From Bacillota bacterium (lineage in GTDB: Bacteria > Bacillota > Bacilli > Alicyclobacillales > SLC66): DNA of 10,056 nt. The position numbers and the translations under genes are program-made. Below the pieces are notes generated by a model. That model had not been told where the DNA came from, ran no database searches, and worked only from the letters and a program-made list of their open reading frames with translations. The stretch is from NCBI GenBank assembly GCA_021797415.1, contig JAJZZT010000408.1, forward strand, positions 1 to 10,056, in the 5' to 3' direction. How positions within the stretch are numbered: position 1 is the first letter of the stretch; each line of letters starts with the position of its first letter. This document shows positions 1-5,776 of the stretch, one piece after another.

Positions 1-927
1 GGGAATGTGCGTGAAGACGGCGGTATTGAGCAGTCCGACATAGCGTGAAATCCACTCGGCGAGCGGGAATGAAATGGCGGCCAGCACTTCAATGCCAAAA
101 AACAAACCGGCAAGCGCCGTCGGTTTCATACCCAGTTGATGATGCAGCCAGAAAACGAGCAGAGGCGTCGCCACCATGCCGCTGCCCATGCTGTCGGCCA
201 CAAACAGGGCGGCGAGCCGGTAGATGATCGCCCTGGACTGTCCCAGTCCGTGCGCGGCCGCCAAGGGACGGGAAGACTCAGCCTCGGCGCGGGTCGCGGC
301 GGCCTCTTTATGTGAAGCGTTCTGATCCGGCAAATCCCGAACGAAAAACGCAAGAAGCAGGGGGATCACGCTGACAGCCGTGTAACACCACAACATGAAT
401 TGCTGGGTGTGAAACGGCAACTCCCCGCCCACTCCAAGCCAGACCGGAAGGCCGAGAGCGAGAACTCCCGCGGCGCCCGCGGCCGTTCCAAAGAATCCAT
501 ACAGAGCGAACACCTTCGTCCGCTTCACCGAGGAAGTGTGCGCAAGGACACCTTCTTCGAGCGCATTCATAAACAGACCGCCGCTCGGAGGTGTGAATCC
601 GCACATGGCTGCGAGCGCAATTTGCCAGGGGGCGCGCGCGGACGCAAACAGGACCCCTGAGACCGTCATGAGTGCGGCGGACAGCAACAAGAGGGGGCGA
701 CTGCTGTATCGCGATGCGAGGCGCGTGAAGAGCGACGTGTAAACAATGCCCAGCACGACGGATAAAGCGGCGAACAATCCGATGCCCAGGGCTCCGAATC
801 CAAAGTGTCCGATATAGAGCGCGAACGCGATGAGCCAGTAGCCGTCTGCAAGAGAACGGATGGTTTTCATGGCGAAAATGATGCGCGTTGTGCGCACGGT
901 ATGAAAAGAAGCGGCGTCCTGGTTCAT
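1..927 (-). CDS. MFS family transporter, 3' end cut by window edge
   Basis: The frame is open from ATG 927 to the left edge (309 codons), so the C-terminus lies outside the window. The translation is a polytopic membrane protein with about nine hydrophobic helices and a charged central loop (about residues 195-220, rich in Glu, Ala and Arg), as between the two six-helix halves of MFS carriers. An arginine-rich turn after the second helix (LFTRLASRYSSRP, about residues 69-81) fits the MFS loop 2-3 region, and SRYVGLLNTAVFTH near the end resembles Bacillota MFS sequences. The start is fixed by a stop 10 codons upstream and by GGAG 5 nt before the ATG. The family is known for secondary transport of drugs, sugars or metabolites; the substrate cannot be told. 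The neighbouring GNAT genes run the same way, but 279 nt separate them, so it is probably its own transcription unit. Confidence 0.88.
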   Translation of the reverse strand, partial: MNQDAASFHTVRTTRIIFAMKTIRSLADGYWLIAFALYIGHFGFGALGIGLFAALSVVLGIVYTSLFTRLASRYSSRPLLLLSAALMTVSGVLFASARAPWQIALAAMCGFTPPSGGLFMNALEEGVLAHTSSVKRTKVFALYGFFGTAAGAAGVLALGLPVWLGVGGELPFHTQQFMLWCYTAVSVIPLLLAFFVRDLPDQNASHKEAAATRAEAESSRPLAAAHGLGQSRAIIYRLAALFVADSMGSGMVATPLLVFWLHHQLGMKPTALAGLFFGIEVLAAISFPLAEWISRYVGLLNTAVFTHIP

Positions 928-963
928 GGCGTCTCCATTCTCAATCTGATCGCGTTAGATGAG

Positions 964-985
964 AAAATAGCCGTTCGGCCATTTT
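964..985. promoter_or_regulatory. Operator-like inverted repeat upstream of the MFS gene
   Basis: Two 10-bp arms around a TT centre: AAAATAGCCG (964-973) and CGGCCATTTT (976-985), with 9 of 10 pairs complementary (mismatch 969/980). It lies 37-58 nt upstream of the MFS start. The compact, AT-edged palindrome fits a dimeric repressor site of TetR or MarR type, common ahead of efflux genes, although no such regulator gene is nearby. It could instead act as a weak terminator, since T residues follow the stem. Confidence 0.4.
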
Positions 986-1107
986 CATGATAATCTTGTG
1001 CCACGCGGGGGCATGGGTGTTTAGCCCAGGAGAACGCGGGAAAAGCGTCATCTGTACACAATGTCCAAACCGCGTGACGCGCACCGGATCTCCTCCCGCC
1101 GGATCAT

Positions 1108-1136
1108 TTTGTATATTCGCGATCCGTTTATGTCAC
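1108..1136 (-). promoter_or_regulatory. Possible promoter for the MFS gene
   Basis: On the minus strand GTGACA (1136-1131) is followed after 17 nt by TACAAA (1113-1108), or after 15 nt by TATACA (1115-1110). Both are partial matches to a sigma-A promoter. It would give a leader of about 170 nt that includes the palindrome at 964-985. The 928-1206 interval contains no other convincing feature. Confidence 0.25.
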
Positions 1137-1206
1137 CGTGCCGCAAACGACAGAACCAGAGGAAAAATCCACCCCACAGGAGACCGGATACCCGATCCAC
1201 GATTGC

Positions 1207-1767
1207 TCACTTGACCGGATGAGCAGGAGGAATCTCCCGACCGAGCGCCCGCGACAGCAACTGCCACGCCTCCTCATCGTCAGGGCCATATGCATGCGGG
1301 ACAAACCCGCAGCGCAGGTAGATGTTGACCGCAGCCACACTGGTGGTCTGCGTGCTGAGAAAGATTGCGCGGTGCTCCTGCGCGATGCGCCGCAGCGCCA
1401 GAGCGACCACGCACTTGCCGAGGCCCCGGCCCTGATGGCGCGGCGTGACGGCCACCCAGCCAAGCTGTCCCATGGTCCGCCCCGCCAACTGGCCGGACAT
1501 GGCCGTGGCCGTGCCGACGGCCTCACCGGCACTGTCCTCAATGAACAGGCAGCGGTCATGCAGCCAGGCTGGATCGGGAAAATCCTTTGCAAATCGCGCC
1601 CGCGCCGCCGCCGCAGACGAGAATTCCCCAGCTTCGCACTCGATTTGCGCCCACGTGTTTTCATCACCCTCGCAGAACCACCGCACACGAAACCCGCCCG
1701 CCAGCATGGACGGTTCCGGCAGATGATCAATGTCCGGACGAAACATCGCCACCATCAACCGTTTCAA
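1207..1767 (-). CDS. GNAT family N-acetyltransferase
   Basis: A 186-aa protein of normal single-domain GNAT length. Motif A, the acetyl-CoA pyrophosphate-binding loop, is clear at residues 107-117 (VTPRHQGRGLG, matching Q/RxxGxG/A), after a beta strand with WVAV. The later segment around N148 (NIYLRCGF) matches motif B with the usual Asn, Tyr and GF. The family transfers acetyl from acetyl-CoA to an amine; the acceptor is unknown. The start is a TTG at 1767, chosen because GAGGTGAGG lies just upstream; in-frame ATGs at 1755 and 1746 have poorer spacing. It lies 137 nt downstream of the second GNAT gene on the same strand. The two proteins are not obvious duplicates of each other. Confidence 0.85.
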   Translation of the reverse strand: MKRLMVAMFRPDIDHLPEPSMLAGGFRVRWFCEGDENTWAQIECEAGEFSSAAAARARFAKDFPDPAWLHDRCLFIEDSAGEAVGTATAMSGQLAGRTMGQLGWVAVTPRHQGRGLGKCVVALALRRIAQEHRAIFLSTQTTSVAAVNIYLRCGFVPHAYGPDDEEAWQLLSRALGREIPPAHPVK

Positions 1768-1904
1768 CAGTCCTCACCTCTGATCGCAAGGCATTCTCCC
1801 TGTGTGGCACCCGATCCTCGTGCTGTCCGGCCGGACGCCGCTTCCCCACCCCAACGCCACCCCGACAGGAGAAAAACACGCTGGGCCAAAAGTGGATCAC
1901 CGCT

Positions 1905-2309
1905 TCACACATGACGCTTGCGGGGGATGATGAACGCGTTGTCGGCTTTCGCAAACCCGACCTTCGGATAGTACTCCATCGCATTCGGAGCAGAGAGCAG
2001 GATCAGGGCCACGTCATCTCCAAGCATATTGCGCACAAGAGCGATCAACTCTCTGCCGATCCCCGAATTTTGGTGCGCGCGATCCACCGCGAGATCGGAC
2101 AAATAGCAGCAATAACTGAAATCCGTGACGGCCCGCGCTATTCCCGCAAGATAATCCCCATCCCAAGCGGTCACGATCACGTCGGCGTTGTCAATCATCC
2201 GCGCGATCCGTTCCAGATCGTCCACCGGTCTACGTATGCCGGATTCACGGAACACTCCGGCCACCTGTTCGGCCGTCACGTCTTTGCCGCTCCGGTACTC
2301 AATCCCCAT
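1905..2309 (-). CDS. GNAT family N-acetyltransferase (short)
   Basis: A 134-aa protein, the small GNAT type. Motif A is at residues 73-86 (LAVDRAHQNSGIGR), with the Q-x-x-G-I-G acetyl-CoA loop. The N-terminal part (IRRPVDDLERIARMIDNAD) resembles small GNATs in which a helix pair covers the substrate site. The C-terminus ends EYYPKVGF..., the usual strand pair after motif B. The ATG at 2309 is preceded only by a weak GGGGG about 13 nt upstream. An earlier ATG in the leader is out of frame and terminates at once. A good promoter (2369-2398) points at it. The substrate is unknown. Confidence 0.82.
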   Translation of the reverse strand: MGIEYRSGKDVTAEQVAGVFRESGIRRPVDDLERIARMIDNADVIVTAWDGDYLAGIARAVTDFSYCCYLSDLAVDRAHQNSGIGRELIALVRNMLGDDVALILLSAPNAMEYYPKVGFAKADNAFIIPRKRHV

Positions 2310-2368
2310 CCCGAGATCCCATCCCCCGCCGGTCAGTATCCTACTCTGTCATGACGCCTCTATTTCAG

Positions 2369-2398
2369 ATAGTAGCCCGATCCTGGACGGGAGGTCAA
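2369..2398 (-). promoter_or_regulatory. Sigma-A-type promoter for the short GNAT gene
   Basis: On the minus strand TTGACC (2398-2393) is separated by 18 nt from TACTAT (2374-2369), each one or two bases from consensus. The predicted start near 2362 gives a leader of about 50 nt to the ATG at 2309. The -35 box lies within the first copy of the 15-bp direct repeat. Confidence 0.6.
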
Positions 2399-2422
2399 TT
2401 CCCTGCAAGGTCAATTCCCTGC
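2392..2422. repeat. 15-bp direct repeat, two copies with 16-bp period
   Basis: AGGTCAATTCCCTGC occurs at 2392-2406 and exactly again at 2408-2422. It sits between the two divergent promoters and within about 50 nt of the point where prolyl-tRNA synthetase homology begins. It may be a replication-slippage duplication or the scar of the rearrangement that removed the 5' half of that gene. A regulator site repeated at 1.5 helical turns is also possible. Confidence 0.75.
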
Positions 2423-2424
2423 GA

Positions 2425-2454
2425 TTGACACGCAGTATGAATCTCGCCTACAAT
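2425..2454 (+). promoter_or_regulatory. Near-consensus sigma-A promoter before the proS fragment
   Basis: TTGACA (2425-2430, perfect -35) and TACAAT (2449-2454, one mismatch in the -10) with an 18-nt spacer. Transcription would start near 2461, only about 20 nt before the GTG at 2480. This is among the best promoter matches in the window, which is odd for a gene that appears broken. Confidence 0.6.
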
Positions 2455-2479
2455 TTATAGCCGTTGCGGCATTGAGGCT

Positions 2480-3163
2480 GTGGCGGTCGAGTCTGATACA
2501 GGCATGATGGGCGGAGGTATTGCCCACGAGTTCATGATGCTGTCCGAAAACGGCGAAGACACACTGCTGATCTGCGAACAGTGCGCATACACGGCGAATC
2601 GCGAGATATACGAAATCCGGCTCCAGAATGAACGGACGTGTCCAAAGTGCGGTGGCCCCATTCGTGCGGCGAGGGGAATCGAAGTGGGCAACATCTTTCA
2701 ACTGGGTAGTAAATACAGCGAACCCATGCAGGCAATTTTCACAGACGCCATCGGTATCCGCAGGCCGCTCGTCATGGGCTGCTACGGCATCGGCATCTCC
2801 CGTATGCTCGCCTGTATTGTCGAAGCCAATCACGACAGCGCGGGAATCCTGTGGCCCATGAGCGTGGCCCCTTATCCCATCCACATGGTTTCCATAGGCT
2901 CCGATGGCAGGGTTCACGCCACAGCGCGGCAGATTCACGCGCGACTCGGCCCTGACCGCGTACTGTGGGACGACCGCCCACTCAGCGCAGGACGCAAATT
3001 TCAGGACGCCGACCTGCTGGGCATGCCCTTACGCGTCACGGTCAGTGAACGGTCACTCTCGACGGGAGGTGTGGAAGTGCGCAACAGGCGAACCGGTGCA
3101 ATCCAAATGACGGCGCTCCCCGATCTTGCCCAAACCGCCGACGCAAATTTTGGAATGTTTTAG
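2480..3163 (+). pseudogene. proS: Prolyl-tRNA synthetase, C-terminal half only (no editing insertion)
   Basis: The 227-aa frame matches the second half of bacterial ProRS: the DTGMMGGGIAHEF segment (6-18), class II motif 3 with its arginine (GCYGIGISRML, 100-110, R108), and the anticodon-binding domain (DDRPLSAGRKFQDADLLG, 164-181, then GGVEV). Homology starts slightly earlier (IYSRCGIEAV, from about 2453), where an in-frame TGA at 2438-2440 blocks it. Motifs 1 and 2, which bind ATP and proline, are absent upstream in all three frames, so it should not charge tRNA alone. The about 180-residue editing insertion is also missing: C32xxC35 and C54xxC57 are joined by 18 residues. GTG 2480 is the first start but its GAGG is only 2 nt away. 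Normal ProRS is about 420-570 aa. It could be a remnant of a second copy or a maintained partial protein; the frame is undamaged. Confidence 0.75.
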
Positions 3164-3209
3164 CATATGACCCCACGTGAGCCGGCTGAGTCCGATCCCA
3201 TCTTCACGA

Positions 3210-3240
3210 AGAGGGCGCGATTCGGATGATCGCGCCCTCT
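3210..3240. terminator. Strong hairpin between convergent genes
   Basis: A perfect 11-bp GC-rich stem, AGAGGGCGCGA (3210-3220) with TCGCGCCCTCT (3230-3240) and a 9-nt loop. It lies 46 nt after the proS fragment and 54 nt past the end of the cytochrome operon, where either transcript would end. Neither side has a T tract, so it is not a textbook intrinsic terminator; it may block read-through or protect 3' ends. Confidence 0.55.
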
Positions 3241-3269
3241 CGCCACCTGTTCGATTTTCGGCCGTCGGC

Positions 3270-3295
3270 CCGGACAACCTGGGGCCGGACAACCT
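3270..3295. repeat. 11-bp direct repeat after the 72-aa gene
   Basis: CCGGACAACCT occurs at 3270-3280 and 3285-3295, with a 15-bp period, abutting the stop codon of the small membrane protein. No function is evident; slippage is the simplest explanation. Confidence 0.6.
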
Positions 3296-3513
3296 TACCC
3301 TTTCTTCAACAAAACCCGTTGGCGCCGGTACGCCTTTTTGGCCGAAGCCAGCACGTTGCCCGTGATCCAGATCCCGAGCAGCAGGATCGGCACACCGGGG
3401 ATCAGGTCGGAGAGCGTCCGGCCGATCGTTCCCTCGTACACGAGCGATGTCCCATACGTGCCCAAGGTCAGCGCGAACAGCCAGATGGCCCACAAACGCA
3501 CGCCCTGCCACAT
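3295..3513 (-). CDS. Small two-TM membrane protein, 72 aa
   Basis: A 72-aa protein with two hydrophobic segments (about residues 8-27 and 36-56) and a very basic C-terminus (KKAYRRQRVLLKKG), suggesting that both ends face the cytoplasm. I do not recognise the family. The start at ATG 3513 is supported by GGAGGG 7 nt upstream. The open frame continues upstream through the 21-bp repeats to 3894, where it overlaps the previous gene in another frame, so a longer product is less likely. It is the last gene of the cytochrome operon, separated from the 336-aa gene by the repeat array. Last place in a respiratory operon suggests an accessory or assembly subunit, but this is inference. Confidence 0.7.
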   Translation of the reverse strand: MWQGVRLWAIWLFALTLGTYGTSLVYEGTIGRTLSDLIPGVPILLLGIWITGNVLASAKKAYRRQRVLLKKG

Positions 3514-3536
3514 GTTCAATCCCTCCACGCCACTCT

Positions 3537-3735
3537 CATGCTTCCTGCCCCACCATGCGGCTTCTTGCCCCACCATGCAGGCTTCTTGCCCCACCATGCA
3601 GGCTTCTTGCCCCACCATGCAGGCTTCTTGCCCCACCATGCAGGCTTCTTGCCCCACCATGCAGGCTTCCTGCCCCACCATGCAGGCTTCTTGCCCCACC
3701 ATGCAGGCTTCCTTCCCCACCATGCAGCCTGCCGC
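3537..3735. repeat. 21-bp tandem repeat array (minisatellite) inside the cytochrome operon
   Basis: Seven full 21-bp units start with CATGCAGGCTT at 3574, 3595, 3616, 3637, 3658, 3679 and 3700. They are preceded by shortened units of 17 bp (3537-3553) and 20 bp (3554-3573) and followed by a partial unit at 3721. Units differ only by a few C/T changes. A 21-bp period keeps every frame open, so long repeat-coded frames on both strands are trivial. On the operon's sense strand one frame reads VGQEACM repeatedly and is in phase with the downstream 72-aa gene, each unit supplying an ATG. The array fills the gap between the 336-aa and 72-aa genes. There are no spacers, so it is not CRISPR. Confidence 0.95.
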
Positions 3736-3749
3736 AAACGGTGCCCGCT

Positions 3750-4760
3750 TTACAGGGACCCCGTCGTCTTGGCGGTGCCACGCCCGACCGGTCTCACGGG
3801 CTTGTTGCCGGACCGCTGGCTCCGGTACCAATCCTTCCAGATCAGTTTGTACAGCGGCAACACCTTCGGCAGCCGATTGAGACCGGGCACCCACGGAAGA
3901 ATCACGAGCAAAAGGAACAGCACCCCCACCGTGTAGGCGGCCATCTCATCCCCCGCGGCGCTCGTGTTCCAGGGCGGAACCTGATAGAAGAAGGTGTACG
4001 GCGTCAACCACCACGGACCGGGATACGCCTGTTCGTCGTGATTGATCCCCCACTGCTCTCCGGACATGTCAATATCGTCAGAATAATTGTGCAGTTCCGC
4101 GCCCTGCAGGAAGAGCAGGTCGTTTTGCACATTCCAGCGATACGCGCCCTGATTGGTCTCCCGCGACAGCGCGCCGGACAACAGGCCGGAGCGCGCCAAC
4201 TGCAGTTCCGCATTCATCATATAAGCGACGGGACCGTAGTCGCCCGTCGGCAGTTGCACCGCACCGTGGACAGTCTGCGTTTTGTTCAGCGCGCTGGTGA
4301 GATTCCGGGTCCATTTCGCCTGCGTGGCGGCCGGCGCCTGCTCATAGGTGTGCAGCGCTTTCGTCAGTTGGCCGTTCCCCGACGCCGTGGCCAGCATGGA
4401 CAACGGGGTGATCACGTCATCCTTCGCTGTGTTCAAAGGATACGGCGTTCCCCACCAGGTCTGGGGAGCGAATCCCGCGATGGACTGGATGCTGCCCGTA
4501 CCGTTGTTGTACGGCGGGCCGTACGTGGCCATCTCGCCGGATCCGTCGAGATCGCCGAGCGCGGTCTGTTCGATCAATACCGGGTTTTGCACGGCGACCT
4601 GCCGGTTGGTGACGGCGGGCCGATACGGCGCCCCCGCGATGCCAGCCACGATCAGGACGAGCACCGTGACGACCACGAGGCTCAGGACGCCTTCCTTGAC
4701 CATGTCAAAGTCCTTCATCGGAAAACGCGCGGCGTCAGGATATGGATAAGTCTTCTTCAT
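3750..4760 (-). CDS. Cytochrome b-associated membrane protein without heme motif, 336 aa
   Basis: A 336-aa protein with a short cytoplasmic N-terminus, a TM helix at about 22-44, a long external domain (about 46-270, rich in Trp, Tyr, Asn and Gln) and a second TM helix at about 272-294, then a basic tail. It stands where b6c-type operons carry subunit IV/QcrC, and its N-terminus (KDFDMVKEG then a helix) loosely recalls that position. However, it has no cysteine at all, so no CxxCH c-heme site, and two rather than three helices. It starts at ATG 4760, overlapping the cytochrome b stop by 4 nt (ATGA), which implies coupled translation and a shared complex. I do not recognise a named family; it is most likely a subunit supporting the quinol-side cytochrome b. 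Confidence 0.75.
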   Translation of the reverse strand: MKKTYPYPDAARFPMKDFDMVKEGVLSLVVVTVLVLIVAGIAGAPYRPAVTNRQVAVQNPVLIEQTALGDLDGSGEMATYGPPYNNGTGSIQSIAGFAPQTWWGTPYPLNTAKDDVITPLSMLATASGNGQLTKALHTYEQAPAATQAKWTRNLTSALNKTQTVHGAVQLPTGDYGPVAYMMNAELQLARSGLLSGALSRETNQGAYRWNVQNDLLFLQGAELHNYSDDIDMSGEQWGINHDEQAYPGPWWLTPYTFFYQVPPWNTSAAGDEMAAYTVGVLFLLLVILPWVPGLNRLPKVLPLYKLIWKDWYRSQRSGNKPVRPVGRGTAKTTGSL

Positions 4761-5380
4761 GAATGTCCACCCACCTTCGCGCTCTGGTCGCTTTCATCCG
4801 GGTATGGCGGCACGACGCCCTTGCGGCGCACCGCGATCAGATGCCAGCCGACCAGCAGGATGAGGACGGCCGGAAGCACGGCGATGTGCAGGCCATAAAT
4901 CTGGCCGTTGTTGAGCGAGTTGAAAAATCCGTCCAGCCCGGCTCCGTTGAAGGCGTCTTTGCTCTGCACCTGATTCCACTGGGAAAAGTAGTCCCCGCGC
5001 GAGAGATAGCCGGTAAACGCCGTGATCACCGCAACCCCGAACGACAGTGCACCGAGCACCCAGGTGAGGCTCCTCCCCTCGCGCCAGGATCCCATGAAGA
5101 ACTGCACAACCAGGTGCATGGTCATGAAGAAGAAAAATGCCTGCACACTCCAAAAGTGCAAAGCGCGAAAGTACTCGCCGAGACCGGACACCTGATACCA
5201 GTCAGGGCCTTTGGCCGCCATCACAATGCCCGACACGATCACGATCACAAGACTGCTGAGCGTGAGCACGCCGAAACTGTAGACGAGCGACGAGACGTAG
5301 ACCGGTTGCTCGGAAGGAAGCAGGCGATCCCAGGCCAGTTGTTCCGAGACCTGTTTGCGAATGCGCTCCGTCCAATTCAC
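4757..5380 (-). CDS. qcrB: Cytochrome b6-like subunit of a quinol:acceptor oxidoreductase
   Basis: A 207-aa four-helix protein, the length of b6 rather than full cytochrome b. The two heme-b ligand pairs are present: H75 and H89 in the second helix (RALHFWSVQ...MTMHLV), and H165 and H180 in the fourth (YGLHIAV...GWHLIAVRRKG). The 14-residue gap in the second pair is the b6-type spacing. TAFTGYLSRGDYF (about 120-132) matches the segment after the third helix. It would oxidise menaquinol at the membrane. Oddity: b6 and Bacillus QcrB have a cysteine (YCLGG context) binding an extra heme c(i) covalently; the aligned site here is S35 (VYSFG). The start is GTG 5380 with GGGAGG 8 nt before it, overlapping the upstream microprotein stop. 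No Rieske gene is in the window. Confidence 0.88.
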   Translation of the reverse strand: MNWTERIRKQVSEQLAWDRLLPSEQPVYVSSLVYSFGVLTLSSLVIVIVSGIVMAAKGPDWYQVSGLGEYFRALHFWSVQAFFFFMTMHLVVQFFMGSWREGRSLTWVLGALSFGVAVITAFTGYLSRGDYFSQWNQVQSKDAFNGAGLDGFFNSLNNGQIYGLHIAVLPAVLILLVGWHLIAVRRKGVVPPYPDESDQSAKVGGHS

Positions 5381-5493
5381 GATTGTGACCTCCCTTCATG
5401 GTCAGGGTACTTGATCAAAACGAACGCCAGAAAAACGATCAGCCACAGAAAGCCCGCATAGTAATTGGGCCAAGCGTTCGATAAGTCCACCAT
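5377..5493 (-). CDS. 38-aa single-TM microprotein at head of cytochrome b operon
   Basis: A short frame from ATG 5493 to TGA 5377, encoding 38 residues: a polar start (MVDLSNAWPNYYAG), one strongly hydrophobic helix (about 13-28, FLWLIVFLAFVLIKYP) and a charged tail (DHEGRSQS). AGGGG lies 8 nt upstream of the ATG, and the stop overlaps the cytochrome b GTG (GTGA), the pattern of a translationally coupled operon. Tiny one-helix subunits are known in b6f (PetL, PetG), cbb3 (CcoQ) and bd oxidases (CydX), so a structural subunit is the likely role; sequence identity to any of these is not claimed. Standard length cut-offs would miss it. Confidence 0.75.
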   Translation of the reverse strand: MVDLSNAWPNYYAGFLWLIVFLAFVLIKYPDHEGRSQS

Positions 5494-5776
5494 TTCTCAT
5501 TCCCCTCGCTTCCAGCTAGTATTTTATCTGCACGCTCATTTTGCCATCATAATCCCTCGAACCCATGAGTTGATAAGATCATTTCCTGGTGGTGCTGTTT
5601 GCTATTTATGGCTAGACAATATGATGCGTCAGAACGCCAATGGACTATCGCACAAATAGTCCATCCAGCAGAAAATGGTGGTTCATAAAGACCTCAGAAT
5701 TCTGGCAAGCGCCACTCATGCGCACCGCCGCGCAAAACTCTACTCTAAATTGTAGGAGAGCAGGGGGGGCTGACCA
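5494..5776. promoter_or_regulatory. Divergent control region, cytochrome operon / response regulator
   Basis: This 283-nt stretch has no gene and is AT-richer than its flanks. On the plus strand TTTGCT (5598-5603), 16 nt, TATGAT (5620-5625) is a plausible promoter for the response regulator. On the minus strand TAAAAT (5526-5521) is a possible -10 for the cytochrome operon, without a clear -35. The inverted repeat at 5640-5664 lies between them. Confidence 0.4.
5640..5664. promoter_or_regulatory. Perfect 9-bp inverted repeat in the divergent region
   Basis: ATGGACTAT (5640-5648) and ATAGTCCAT (5656-5664) are exact complements around a 7-nt centre. The site is 15 nt downstream of a candidate -10 and 113 nt before the response-regulator GTG, and 147 nt before the microprotein start. 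No T tract follows, so it looks like an operator for a dimeric regulator, possibly the adjacent LuxR-type protein, rather than a terminator. A leader-RNA hairpin is the alternative. Confidence 0.55.

Noticed and set aside
1138..1914. A 258-codon plus-strand frame
   Set aside because: It is opposite the first GNAT gene, is rich in Arg, Pro and His as antisense frames of GC-rich genes are, and matches no fold.
3537..3735. CRISPR array
   Set aside because: Units are directly abutting with no unique spacers, and no cas genes are present. The same holds for 6550-6673.
3295..3894. A 199-codon minus-strand frame fusing VGQEACM repeats to the 72-aa protein
   Set aside because: Its first codons overlap the 336-aa gene in a different frame and lack a ribosome-binding site, whereas ATG 3513 has a strong one. 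The in-phase repeat is kept as a finding, not as a gene.
3447..4898. A 483-codon open frame on the plus strand
   Set aside because: It is antisense to the 336-aa membrane protein and passes through the 21-bp array, whose period keeps all frames open. The minus-strand genes have TM helices, ribosome-binding sites and coupled junctions; this frame has no recognisable domain.
5545..5575. tRNA T-arm-like GGGTTCGAGG on the minus strand
   Set aside because: The flanking bases do not form a 5-bp stem and no anticodon arm or acceptor stem can be drawn around it.
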